Shown here in pieces: positions 1 through 11,599 of a DNA stretch of 64,000 nucleotides. A program made the translations under genes and the position numbers. Source of the DNA: Phanerodontia chrysosporium (Eukaryota; Basidiomycota; Agaricomycetes; Polyporales; Phanerochaetaceae); the NCBI GenBank assembly GCA_001910725.1, contig MJGA01000011.1:310001-374000 (forward strand), read 5' to 3'. The notes beneath the pieces were generated by a model, which saw nothing but the letters and a program-made list of their open reading frames with translations, did no database searches and was not told where the DNA came from. Within the stretch, counting starts at the first letter, position 1. Every line of letters begins with the position of its first letter.

Positions 1-1850
1 GAGCACATGATTGAACATTGATCGGATTGCGGTAATGTACTCTATACAGCTCCCAGCACGATGCATAATTAGAAAATATAGGCCGTCATCCTGCGTCAAA
101 ACAATGAATGAGGATGCGGCAACAACATGGAATACGACGCACCGGCCCTTCGATCCATATATCATCACGCCATCCTCGACGAGCGCGAAATGCTCCCCAC
201 CGTGGTTAAAATCCATCGTTGTCTCGAGGTAGGACGAAGCGCTTCGCGTCGTGGCCCGTCTTGATGCGCACGGCAAGTCTCGCGCCGTACGCGAAGCTCC
301 AGCCAATTGTGCCGGCAGCGTCGAACAGCCGGCATGCGTGCGAGTACTCGGTCCAGGGCACGCGCCACCCGCGGGGTGCACGCAGGATGACCGTGCCGGG
401 AATAACTAGCTCGAACTTCCTCGCCTTTTTTTGCGCGGAGTGATAGACACGAGCACGATGGGTGTTCCAACGGCGCGGAACAACGCTCCCTCCGTTTGGG
501 CCGCGTCGGCAGTCGGACTGGCCAGAGAACAAGAGACATGGTAGGTCATCTTGCACTTCGCAGCTTGTTTCGTCAACGTCGGCAGCTCCAGTACTGCAGT
601 AGCGTCGTTTTGGACAGCGTCTTGGAAGAAAAGCAGGTCCGAAGTCGGCATGTTGTGGCAGTCGAATACAGCCAAGACGGGTTGGTGCCCGTCTACGGTC
701 CCCGCAACAGTGCGTGTCGAGAGTCGAGAAGGGCGTGACTCTTTACCGCTCCAACATTCTCGTCTTCTAGATGCTACATATAGTATCAGTATGAAGCCTC
801 CCTCGAGCAGCCAACAGAGATACACACCATGAGCAAGCGACCCTGCTTCCAGTTGACGACTGCTACTTGACGAAAGCTCCACCGAGGTAGTATCACTTGT
901 CCGAACCGCCACAGAGCCTCCACAAATATACACCTCAAGGACGGATATACTCGAAAGGAGCGGGACTCGAAGCTCGAATTGCTGAGCGTTGGGTGCGGCT
1001 CGCCAGTTGCGCAAGTGAAAAGCGCAGAGTGAAGTAGTTGTCCGTCCTCGGCTCCCACTTGTCTGACTCCTATTCCCAGCCGTCAGCCCCATCGTCGTCA
1101 TGGACCTCTTCATCTACAGTGGAATCGTTGTTGTCCACATTGTGGGCGCCGGTGTTAACGACAGGATGTGGTTTCGACGATCATGTTCAGAGCTAACGGT
1201 GCAAGCAATCAGACCCTGCATTTATGACAGAAACAGCTGACGGTACCTCCTGCCAATCACGAGCAAGTCTTGATAACAGTCGAAGGCGTAGTCGTCGACC
1301 TCGCCGAGGTCGCCCAGTGTCCAGCTCTTCGGCTCGATCCGCCGAGTTTGCGAACCTAAGAGGGTCATTTCCATGCTCGTTGGTCGCGCGTACGATGCCT
1401 CTCTACAAGGTGCGGTCCCTGCGCGCGTGGGCCGTTGAACTCGGGAAGGTCGCGCTCCTCGTTTCAGGCCGTCTCTTCCACGCCTGCCGCCATTTCTCGA
1501 GACTGTCCAGCTTCTCCCGGGGCGAGCATCCGATGGCTGTTGGCACGTCCTCAACTCCATACAGGCAGCATTTGATTCTGTATTGGAGCTCGAGGGTGCC
1601 GCGAATGAGGTCGCGGAAGCTTTTAGAGACCTGCGGTTCGCGTGGACATTAGGACGATCTCGCGGTGAAAGCCCACGGTGCGTACCTGCAGCATACGAGC
1701 AATCTGGGGAGCTGGAAGGTGGCATAGGGCTTTGGTGAGCAGCTCGGCTGGGAGGTTCTGAAGGCAGGCCAAGTTGCTTGATGCGCGATGGTTGTTGAAC
1801 GCGACCTCTGCTTGCAAACGTCTGCAAGTCGATAGTTGGGTTGCGCGCAC
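1..1850 (-). pseudogene. F-box domain protein gene, partial at left edge and probably broken
   Basis: This is an F-box protein of the large basidiomycete family, expected to act as a substrate adaptor of SCF ubiquitin ligases. The F-box lies near the N-terminus (NLPAELLTKALCHLPAPQ). It is followed by a clear 55-nt intron at 1631-1685, after which the frame continues with SKSFRDLIRGTLELQYRI, the usual sequence after the F-box in this family. Family-typical pieces further on (WTLGDLGEVDDYAFD, VVNWKQG, GWRVPWTEYSH) lie in different frames with stops between them. Not all of these changes can be bridged by GT-AG introns, so several indels are likely. The last piece is still open at base 1, so the gene may continue outside the window. 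It could be a decayed copy, or a normal gene with the same single-base losses seen elsewhere here. The family call is firm; the gene model is not. Confidence 0.6.
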
Positions 1851-2467
1851 CTGCTCGGATCATGATGCACTGATCCGCTTCCCATGTCATTTGCGCGCCC
1901 AACAACCTCCGCGCTCAGGACTCCCGTACTCCCGGCTGTACACCCTTGCATCCTATATGGCACACATTTCTTTCGCTCTCGACCGACTTCTCCGCTCTAA
2001 TGGGTGCGTTATCATACAGGAGTGATGAGCACCCTGATACGCCAAGTGGTGCGCAGACCTACTAGACAATTAGTTTGTTTGGCGCGATGCCACCTCGGGA
2101 CTCGCTGAGCACCGCGCGCACTGCAGAAAACAGCGCGCGCCAATGTTGTCTCTGTTATAGGCACATGAAGTGGCAAGGGCGACTCGGAGGTCACGCAGCT
2201 CACGAACGTTGGTGCGTGATAGTCTCTCCCGTCCTCATTCGTTGCTCATGAGATATGCACAGACCGGATTCGTGGGTATACTGTATGTCACCCACCCAGT
2301 CTTGCGGTATATGCCACTCTTGTGCGGTCTCTCGGCGTCAACACGCTCTGTGGCCCTCGGCACACTGAACAAAACACCTGCGGCCACTAAGCGTCCCTCG
2401 GCACTGTCTTCCCTCCTTCACCCACCTTCACAACACTTCTGCACCAGGATACGGACTCGACTTCACG
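1851..2467. other. intergenic stretch, F-box gene to first FunK1 gene
   Basis: No coding, RNA or repeat feature was recognised. It separates divergent genes and presumably holds both promoters. A C/T-rich leader lies just before the ATG at 2468. Confidence 0.4.
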
Positions 2468-5091
2468 ATGTTCGAAGGCTTTATTGGACTTACGCCTCCA
2501 CAGGTCTTTCTGGACAATTTTCTCAACGTGAAGGGATGCATGCCAGATCTTCCGGAAGTAGACTTCTCTAAGATGCCAGAGGGAGGCTCCGTAAGTGAGA
2601 TGCGGGCACATTTTGTGAGTAGGTGTTACATAGTCTCGCAAGCTATAACGCTGAGAGTACATCCCTAGGTCGAGGTCGTCGAGACGTCCGGTCTCTGCCC
2701 AGGCACTAGGATGTTCATTCCTCGAATGACAAACCACCAGATGAATGACGACGCTATGTATCACAGCAAGTCAGATACCGAGAATGCAAGCCGCAGTGAC
2801 TTCTTGCCTGCGTTGGCCATTCGCGCGCAGCGCAGGCCACAGCCTAACCATATGAGGTCTAGAGAACTCGAGGAGTACTGCAACTTCTCCACATACCTTC
2901 TAGGGATCGATATCCAGCACGACATTGAGACGGATCCGTTCATGGAGCTTGATGACGCCCTACTTTCCTGGTCGTCTGACGCAGATTCTATGGCAAGCCG
3001 AGATATCGCGGCTAAGGCATCTGTATCAGAGTCTACTCTGAGCTTTATCACCGGTTATGTACCAGAGGAATCTCCTTCCTATGGTCCGCCTTCCGAGCCT
3101 CCATATCCTTCCGGCAACCAGGGTTGTGCACCTCTCGAACCCGAGATCGGGCCTGAACTACAGTCACCACACGCGCTTGAGCAACAGGCGGGTGCCTCTG
3201 CTGGTACTCCCCCATGCAAGAACATCTCTGCGTCATCTCCAAGCGATGATGGGGCTGCAGTCAAGCAAGAGACTTGCACACATGGCTCCCCCTCGATAGT
3301 GTCTCCATCATCTCAGGCATCGTCAACTCGTTCAAGATTTGTGCTTTCGTTTCCAATCTTCATCGAAAGGCCGACACGAAAGGCTACAGCCGTTCGCAAC
3401 GCCATTATGTCCCACGTCGGAACGCAGTTCCTCAGACAGCATCGACGTTTCCTGTTCCATCTCGTTCTTTTGGGACGTTCCGCTCGTTTCCTGAGGTTCG
3501 ACCGCTCCGGTGCCGTCGTCTCGAAGCTATTCGACTTTGTCGCTTCGCCAACTCTCCTTGCGCAATTCTTGTGGCGGTTCGCACACATGACGGATGACGA
3601 GCGGGGGTTGGACCCTTCGGCGACATTGGCCAATAGGCTGAAACTCGAATGTTCACGGCAGCTGTCGAAGGCTTTCTCTACGGTGCTGGCCGCAGGCTTC
3701 CTCACGCTGAGCGCACTCTCGATACGTCAGGATCTTTCCCAACATGGAAGATTCATGTCACAAACCCCGCGACTGGAGATTCTACTGCCCTCATCGTACG
3801 ACGGCCCTTCGCAGCGCAAACAACGATCTTTGGGCGTTCCACACGGGCGTACATTGCATTTGACCTTCAAAGTCACCATCTACTATTTTTCAAGGACTCC
3901 TGGCGTGCGGAACGACAGTACCTTCGCCCGGAATTCCAGACATTCCTTGATCTTCATGCTCACCATGTTCCACATATACCGGAGATCCTGTACGGTGGTG
4001 ATGTCCAGGAAAAAGATGGCAGGGTACATGAAACGTTGTCCAGCCTGCTGTCAACCGCTCGAGAGCCGTGGCGCTTTACGACCTCCGCGTTGCACCGGCG
4101 CGTCCACCATCGTATAGTCCAGAAGATCTACTATCCCCTTGAGGGCGCCACGAGCGTGCGAGAGTTTCTAAAAGCGCTGCACGATGTGCTCATTGGTACG
4201 TCCTTCAATTTCGTACTCATGTATGAGATGTTCATGTCGTGTTGCAGCCGTCGACCGAGCGCAAGCATGTGCGGGTATCCTGCACAGAGACCTGAGCTAT
4301 CGAAACATCATGCTCGACTCGGATGGTCGCGGTGTCTTGAACGACTGGGATCATGCAGGTACCGAGCAAGAGGCGGCCCACGGGATAGTGAGTGCCACTG
4401 TTCACTGTACTCCAGTCGTTCTCACAAGGAGCAGGGTACATGGGAGTTCATGTCAATCCGACTTCTCTACGCTGGTCCGGAACAGAACCACGAGCTTGTG
4501 GACGATCTCGAATCATTCTTCTGGGTCCTTCTCTATGCCGCACTCAAGCAATTCGCGCTTCCTGGCCAGTACCTCCCCTTCGACATGTTCCACTACCGCT
4601 TCGTTTGCGAGGATGGACGCGCTTTCGGCGGTAATCGCAAGGCGATCGCTGTCCTTTATCCCCAGAATGACATCGAACCAGTCCGCTTCGTGGCCGAGCC
4701 GTTGCGAGCGTTGATCGCGGACATGAGGCTTAGGTGGCGAGACTATCATCGGGCAAAGGACTGGCCGCCAGGATACATGGAAGAGACCCAATGGGGGCGC
4801 GAGATATTGGCCACAGCCCAACGAGCTCTCAATCCGAGCTTTTGGGCCGAGCGTGTTGCGGCTGCCATACAAGCACTCGACGGAACGGAGGAAATCATCG
4901 AAGAGAACTTGCCCTCGGCGTCGACGGCTGTGGAGGGTGTAGTATTGTCCGCCCAGGTGCCGCTATCGAAGCGGAAACTATCCTCTAGTTCGGCTCAATA
5001 CAGTTCACAGCATCCAAGGCGGTCCAAACGATTGCGCCGCGCGCTGAATAACAGTAGTGGTATACCACTTGATCACAGCTTGTCACGTTGA
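2468..5091 (+). CDS. FunK1 fungal-type protein kinase, type I; one-base frameshift in exon 2
   Basis: Exons 2468-2614, 2669-4195, 4248-4387 and 4435-5091 give about 823 residues once one base is restored. The N-terminal motif is MFEGFIGLTPPQVFLDNF. A CPGTRMF segment and YLLGIDIQHDIETDPF mark a nuclease-like domain whose catalytic residues are replaced. The kinase half has the presumed ATP lysine in FFKDSW, the catalytic loop HRDLSYRNIM and the metal-binding DWD in LNDWDHAG. The tail ends with the basic RRSKRLRR, a possible nuclear signal. The reading frame breaks near 3635: upstream reads ATLANR, downstream AETRMFTAAVEGF, and one extra G in the AGG run joins them. A kinase role follows from the family; substrates are unknown. 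The 140-nt third exon has the same length as in three other FunK1 genes here. Confidence 0.85.
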
Positions 5092-5564
5092 GTGCTGGAC
5101 GTAGAAGTACAGGGTTCGTCGTATTACATGATATATATCTTGTTCCTAACGTGACGAGGACGAACACAAATGTTGACACTCTCGCCGTCTCGCCGATGGA
5201 CACTATTTGGAAGGGCCATGCTTGTTCTCAGTATTTATGCCGCCACTATGTAATTTTATAAGGTCTGCCTACGCCGCCTACTTTGTCAGCGGATCTGCTA
5301 AGCAGTGCTTTATTATAGAAAGTAAGTAGAGAATTCTATGCGGCGCTAGTATCTGATAAAATGGGATAAGTATCACGATACTTACTATGCTAGTTCGTGT
5401 GTATAGCTGTAAGATTATGATAGGACACCGAGTTCTGACAGCGTACTTGGAGAACGTGCTCAAGCTTGTGTCATACACGTCCTCAAGGCCTCAAGCTCAA
5501 GACGTGCCTCATCTCTGCCTCATAGCCACCTGTCATGCGCGTCGGTCTGCTCCGCGACGCGTTG
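5092..5564. other. intergenic stretch between two tandem FunK1 genes
   Basis: AT-richer spacer with no gene recognised. It would hold the 3' end signals of the upstream FunK1 gene and upstream promoter sequence of the next one. Confidence 0.4.
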
Positions 5565-5571
5565 TATAAAT
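5565..5571 (+). promoter_or_regulatory. TATA box candidate of the second FunK1 gene
   Basis: TATAAAT lies about 155 nt before the ATG at 5726, with no competing coding frame. This spacing suits a TATA box with a leader of about 120 nt. It is inferred from sequence only. Confidence 0.45.
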
Positions 5572-5725
5572 GCACAAGCCGACGGGTGTTGTGGCCACTC
5601 GGGACCAAGCGTCATGAACGTGCCGTTCGCCCTGAAGCGTCTTGTCCTCCTACTCTTCACGTCTCTCATCTAGCAACCTCGTAACAACCTCCTGTGCTTC
5701 TCGCGGAATCTGGATCACCTTCACC

Positions 5726-8385
5726 ATGCTAGACAACTTCCTGGGCCTAATGCCACCTCGGGACTTCTTGGAAACCTTTATGGACACCGAGGGCGTGGCC
5801 TCACCTCCAACGGCTGACTTCACCTCTGTTGCGCGTGGCGCAGACGGCAGGGATATGGGTCGACTGCTGGTGCGTAATGGCTATCTGTTACCACTTACCA
5901 CTAGTTCTGAATGCGAATAGATCAAGTCCGTCGAGAAATGCGGACTCTGTCCTAGCCTCCGATTATGCCTCATGAGGACCAAGAGGCATAAGCCCTTCCA
6001 GCATCGCGAGAACACCAGGGACAACGTTGCAGGAAGTAGTGGCATTCACCAGTCCAAGCTCGACGAAGAGATCAGGAACGCGAAGGAGGCTCAACTGTTT
6101 GACGACCTTGTACCGGTTCTTGGTGCGAAACGACGACCTAAACCTCGACGTGGCGCACGGAAAAGGAGGGACGTGGTAGAGTATTGTGACTTTGCCACAT
6201 ACCTTCTAGGAGTTGACATACGCCCTGAACATCAGACGGATCCGTTCCTGACCGCTGAAGAGCTCTCCGCCCCTTCCTCAACACGGTCATCGCCCTCTTC
6301 TCACGATGAGGACCACCACGAAGGGTCTCATCAGGCCTCACCTCGCGTCCTGGCCGAGGGACCCCAGAATGGGCCGCGTACACCCAAGACTCCCATCGCT
6401 ATCCATACCCCACCACACGCAGACACGCCGAGCAGTCGCGGGTCCGGCACCCCATCACCCAGTCCTGTCTCAGCCAAGCTGAACGGAATCCCCCTCCGCC
6501 ATTATCCTTGCATTACGCCATCGCCACTCAATAGTCCGTCCGAAGGGCAGCCTGTTGAACCTAGACTGGATCTTATCGGCGAACCGGAGTTGCTAAATGA
6601 AGAATACGCGCCTTCCTCACACTCCTCACAGCAGGCGTATATGCCACCAATCGAACGCGAAACTGAATCAGCCACAGAATTCCGTTCATCGATCATTTCT
6701 CATGCCCGTGCGCTGTTCTATAGGCAACATCGCCGGTTTCTCTTCCATCTCGTCATCTTCCATCGCTCGGCGCGGTTCATACGTTTTGATCGTGCAGGTG
6801 CAGTCGTCTCTGAGCACTTCGACTATGTTCAACACCCAGATCTACTGGCGTCGTTCCTTTGGCGATTCGCCCACATGACGGACGACCAACGAGGTTTCGA
6901 CTCCACTGTATCCCTGCCCACCAGAAAGGAGAAGCAGCTTTTCGCGGATGCCGTTCAGACGTGGCTTCGCGAAATGGATGAAGACGGTATCCGTGTACGC
7001 AAGCTTCCTGGCGCCGAGTACACACTGGACGACTCAGGCACGTTTCCGACATGGAAGGTTCATGTGGTCAACGAGACGACCGGCAAGTCTTCTGATTTGC
7101 TTATTCGCCGCCCTTTCGCTGGAGAGTTGGCGTTATGGGGACGATCTACTCGCGCATATATCGCTTACGACCTGACCGAGAAGCGACTCGTTTTCTTCAA
7201 GGACAGCTGGCGCGGTGACTGCTCGTACCTGCGTCCGGAGTTCCAGACGTTCGAAGAACTCGGCGCGCACAACGTCCCTTATGTCCCGATTGCTCTCTAT
7301 GGTGGTGACGTCTGTGATGCATCTGGGAAAGTGCAAGAGACATTAGCGCACGAATATGCGGCAAGTCGACCCGCATGGATGCTTGGCGCGTGTATACTTC
7401 ACAGACACGTCCATCACCGTATAGTGCAAGAAATCGCCTATCCGCTGGCATCGGCGCGCACTCCCAGAGAGTTTGTACAAGCTATTCGCGATACAGTACA
7501 TGGTGAGTTACTCCTGACCTGTACGTGCCGCCTGGCAACTGATGTCGTCGTCAGCGATTCACGAAGCTCACGAGAAGTTGCACATACTGCATCGTGATAT
7601 TAGCTATGGTAATGTGATGATTACGCCGGATGGACGTGGGATCCTGAATGATTGGGACCATGCCGGACCTAAGGATGCGAGCGCACTCGGAATAGTCAGT
7701 GAACCGATCATCACACGTATTTTGTGCTGAACATTTTCAATAGGGCACATGGAAATTCATGTCAATGCGTCTCTTGGAGTGTCCGAACAAGGTCCACGAT
7801 ATCGTCGATGACCTCGAGTCTGTTCTCTGGGTCACGCTATATGGCGCAATCGAGTTGTTTGCGCTTCCAGACCAGCAAGTTGTTGCAGAGCTCTTCTCCT
7901 ACCGGGAGTTTATGCCTGATGGGCGGGCAATCGGCGGGTTATACAAAAGGCTATGCATCGCTGGTTCTGGCCTTTTCAAACTGAGGCTCAGTGACCGATG
8001 CCTGCAGGAGCTCATCGAACAAGCTCTTTCGAGCTGGTACATGTACGACATGGCACGGAAGGGCGCGCCAGACATCAAGCTTCCGGAAACAAGGGCAGAA
8101 ATCATGAAGCATCTCGATACCGTGTCGAAGTCGTCGTTCTGGGTGAACACCTTTGACGAAGCCCTCCGGTGGTATGGACCAGCTGATGTATCGCCTCCAC
8201 GTTCTATACCCGGTGCAAGATCGTGTCAAGCTAGTAGTTCCTCGCTGCCTGCGCCGACCCTCCGCGCACCCTTCCGCGGTCGCAAGCGGCCGCTGGAGGC
8301 GCAAGATGCCGAAGAAAGCGACGGTTTGAGAAGATCAAAAAGACTCAGGAATCTTCGCGATCCTGCAGCAATCATTGGTAGATAG
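5726..8385 (+). CDS. FunK1 fungal-type protein kinase, type I, intact
   Basis: Four exons (5726-5869, 5921-7502, 7555-7694, 7744-8385) join in frame to about 835 residues. It starts MLDNFLGLMPPRDFLETF. The nuclease-like half contains KCGLCPSLRL and YLLGVDIRPEHQTDPF, where the PD and ExK residues of type II genes are replaced. A disordered Ser/Pro-rich insert of roughly 150 residues follows. The kinase half carries VFFKDSW, HRDISYGNVM, LNDWDHAG and, after the last intron, GTWKFMS. The tail has RRSKRLR, a likely nuclear signal. All catalytic residues are present, so it should be an active kinase. It is tandem with the gene at 2468-5091 and has the same intron positions, which suggests local duplication. 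Its 3' end faces the type II FunK1 gene at 8473 across 87 nt. Confidence 0.9.
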
Positions 8386-8472
8386 TAGGAATACTGGAAT
8401 GAATATTGATACAGAAGTGATTGTACATCTTCTATTGTGAAAGCAGGGGCATCTCGGGGAGACGAACCGATT

Positions 8473-10910
8473 CTACTTGTCAGTCTTCCTCTTCTTCCGA
8501 TTTTCTTTTTCGTCTGCCTCCCTCTTACGCGTGTTCGTGGGCATCGCAGTCGACGCATTGATCGCTTGACGATTTTTGTGCCTCGACAATGAGCTTGTCA
8601 GTGCTGCAGTAGTGATGGCCCTCTGAGATCCGGTAGAAAGATGCTGCATCTTGTATCTCCGTATGGCCGCTGTCTCGGCCTCCAGCCTCTGAAGTTGGTT
8701 TGCGTTCATGCCGGATGTGCGTAGTGGTGAACGGAGTCTATCCTTCTGCCATAAGTCCTTTTGTCCGAGGAACCCGTTTAGCCCACGAACGATAGACCTG
8801 GTATCAGATATTTCCTGTGCAGATGTTTCCATCTCCGAGCGGAAAAATGCGACAGCTTCAGGAGTCTTCGCGGTCTGAATACTTCGTACCATATTGTAGT
8901 ATGCCGACCATGGTTCAGCCAACAGCGCAACAGATTGCGCTAAGCCACGAGAGATGAAAGGGATGGCGCGGAGTTCCTGGTTGAGCACCCGGTCTTCTTT
9001 CAGGGTGAGCATGGCTGATATTGCACCGGTGTCAAGATGACTGTTCACTCGGAGAGGTCGCCATTTCTTCTGGACAACGTACGTAGGATCCGTCAACCGA
9101 AAATTCGCGATAGCACCGCTGGCAAATGTCCACAGGAGGGACTCGAAGTCACAAAGCTTCCTGCAAGGCACCACCGAGGTATCGCCATGGACTTGGAGCT
9201 TCAGAAGCCCTATCGACATATAGTCGTAAGTGGCCTTTGTGAAACAGTTAAGGACTGCTTCCATATCATGCAGACTGAACTCACACTCCGAAAGTAGCGA
9301 TCCTCGACGTCAGCTCCGTCCGTGGTAGGAGCGTGTGCGGGAAGTAAGAATTGGGCTTGCAGAGAGGCATGATCCCAGTCGAAGAGAGCCCCTACGGGAT
9401 ATCCTTCTGCGTCACGAGTATAACCCACATTGCGCTCAGTAATATCACCATGGATCATGCCTATACGGTGGATGGCATGCACAGCTGGACACACGCCGTG
9501 CTAGTCAGACTCGCACAAAGAAAGACGGGGGCGTCACGTACTTTCAAGAATATCTCGGATAATCTCCACGAATCGCTTTGAGGAAGAGATGCAGCGGATA
9601 GGGAAGATGATGTCCAAGACCAGTCGACGGTGAACGAAGGTACGTAGCTTCTCGCACGGGTATCGCCATCTCTCCTCAAGCGCAGCGATGTCCTGGGTCT
9701 TGGTCACTTGAACGTGGCCGTCATCGTAAACATCGCCTCCGCATCGCGGGTAAACGACGTGCGGAATACGAGCCTGGTTCAGCCTCGCGTATACGTCCAT
9801 CTCGCACAAAGCTCCCGCTTCGAGTGCAGCCCACGAATCTTTGAGAACGCACAGGTCGTTTGTCTCTAGATCGACAGCGAGAAACACGCGAGTACCTCGA
9901 CCTGCGGGCCCGAAATCTCTAGTGAAGTAGCGGCCAATCGCGTACCTCCGTGTCTCGTCGTTACCTTTGACGGTGGCAACAGAGACAGGCCAGGATTTGT
10001 GCGGCCCGTCGTATAGTTGACGCAGGAAGTCATAATCAGCAGATGGATGGTTGATAGCCCTGTCAACACCGTCCACGTACGCCCGTTGTTCAGCCTCGGT
10101 AGCCTGAGAGACAGAAGGATCCCAGCCCTGTTCAGCCTTAGACAACCGGTTATAAAGCCAGAAGAACTTGAGAAGCAGCCAGGGCTCTTCAACGTAGTCG
10201 AAGTCTTTCGAGACAACAGTGCCGGCTCGGTCCCAGTAGAGAAAACGTGCGTATCGACCAAGGACCACGACCTGGAAGACATGGCAGCGGTGCTGATGCG
10301 CGAATTGCTCGCAGGCATACCGAGCAATCTGTCCGCGCGTTGAGAGTCCGTCGGTGCTGAAGCTCTCGACAATAGCATTGCGTTGTGTCACGAAGGGGTC
10401 GCTTTTCGTCTTGTGTTTGACCTCGATAACGACAGACGCACGCTTAAAACTTGCGGGTTCGACGATAATCTTCGGTTCGTCGCTCCATTGTCGTGATTTC
10501 GTACCGTCAGTCCGAACAACGAGAGATATGTCAGGCTTGAGTTTCGTCCCGTCTGCGCCCTTCTCGGCAGTGATAATGAGCTCCCACTTGTCAGAGATTT
10601 TGCCGGCCAAAATTCCCCGGGCCTACCGAGCCACACGAGTTAGAGACACGGGAGATGGAAAGGAGATGAAGCCACTCACCAAGACCTCGTACATGTCCTT
10701 TTCTGTTGCGCAATCGCAAATTCCGTCGAATTTGATGTCGTCAAACACCTCGCGAAGGTTTGGACAGCCCTCTCCCTTCATGAAGGTCTCGAAGAACGTG
10801 TCCAAAGGCATGTGGCCAACATACTGCCCACTCATGACGCGGTTATAGAAGCTAATATCGTGAGTCTCGTCATCACCAGACCGATTCTCGCAACCTTTTG
10901 TTTCGACCAT
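8473..10910 (-). CDS. FunK1 kinase, type II, with PD...ExK nuclease-like N-terminal domain
   Basis: Exons 10910-10680, 10622-9542, 9484-9285 and 9234-8473 give about 757 residues. The ATG at 10910 was preferred over 10928 because it sits in a good CACCATGG context. The N-terminal domain begins VGHMPLDTFFETFMKG. It carries KPDIS, then VVIEVKHKTKSDPF, then a helix with RGQIARYACEQFAHQHR and a strand ending YWDRAG. This spacing and order match PD-(D/E)xK nucleases (Asp of PD, then Glu-x-Lys). The kinase half has VLKDSW, HGDITERNV (Arg of HRD replaced by Gly) and FDWDHAS. The C-terminus is basic (KREADEKENRKKRK). The nuclease reading is an inference from motifs; the kinase call is firm. It converges on the type I gene ending at 8385. 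Confidence 0.88.
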
Positions 10911-11599
10911 GGTGCAGTGCAGAGCCATCGACCGAGTCGAAATGAGGTAGAGATGGAGGGCGTAAGTCAAGGGGAAGACACAGTAGATGATCCCAATGCG
11001 TGAAGCACAGAGATTTGGACCAGAAAAACGGGGGTTGTGGCGGGACGAGGAAGGGAGATGAGACTGCAGTGTGGCCCAGGGTGGGTGATGGTGAACGAGT
11101 GTGGGGAGAGGAAAGCGCGTCGTCGAGCTGGCCTTTTATGACAGGGCGAAGTGTGGCCAGGCCGGGCCACCTAGCAAACAAACCCATCCACGCTTTAGAT
11201 AGTGTCCTCAGTAGCTCGGTGCATACGATGTGAGTGTATCGTACCGCCATCAGCGTAACCGTGACAGCATATAATACGCCAGTAGATGCGCACTGACCAC
11301 ACCTTTGGCCAAAGCATCATCGACCCTTGCATCGCTACTAGACCTGCGACAGATAAAGTGAGCTTTAGCTTGTATCAGGGGTACAGACGAGACACGTACA
11401 GGATCCTCATGAAGTGAAGCAGCGTCCTCGCTAGCCTGCCGTTCAGTCAAGAGTTAACATGTTAGACACCCAGCTGAGAGTTGGTGCTGGGCAACGGTCT
11501 TGCAAATGTTCAGGTTATGGGGGATGACACCTGTGCATCGAATATCATATCCATTATAACAACACTCGACACCCACGCAGGATTAAGCATCGACTCGAT
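10911..11599. other. intergenic stretch with FunK1 promoter
   Basis: No gene recognised. On the minus strand a CATAAAAGG element near 11140 lies about 230 nt upstream of the FunK1 start at 10910 and may serve as its TATA element, followed by a C/T-rich leader. The part next to 11600 would hold the 3' end of the GTPase transcript. Confidence 0.35.
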
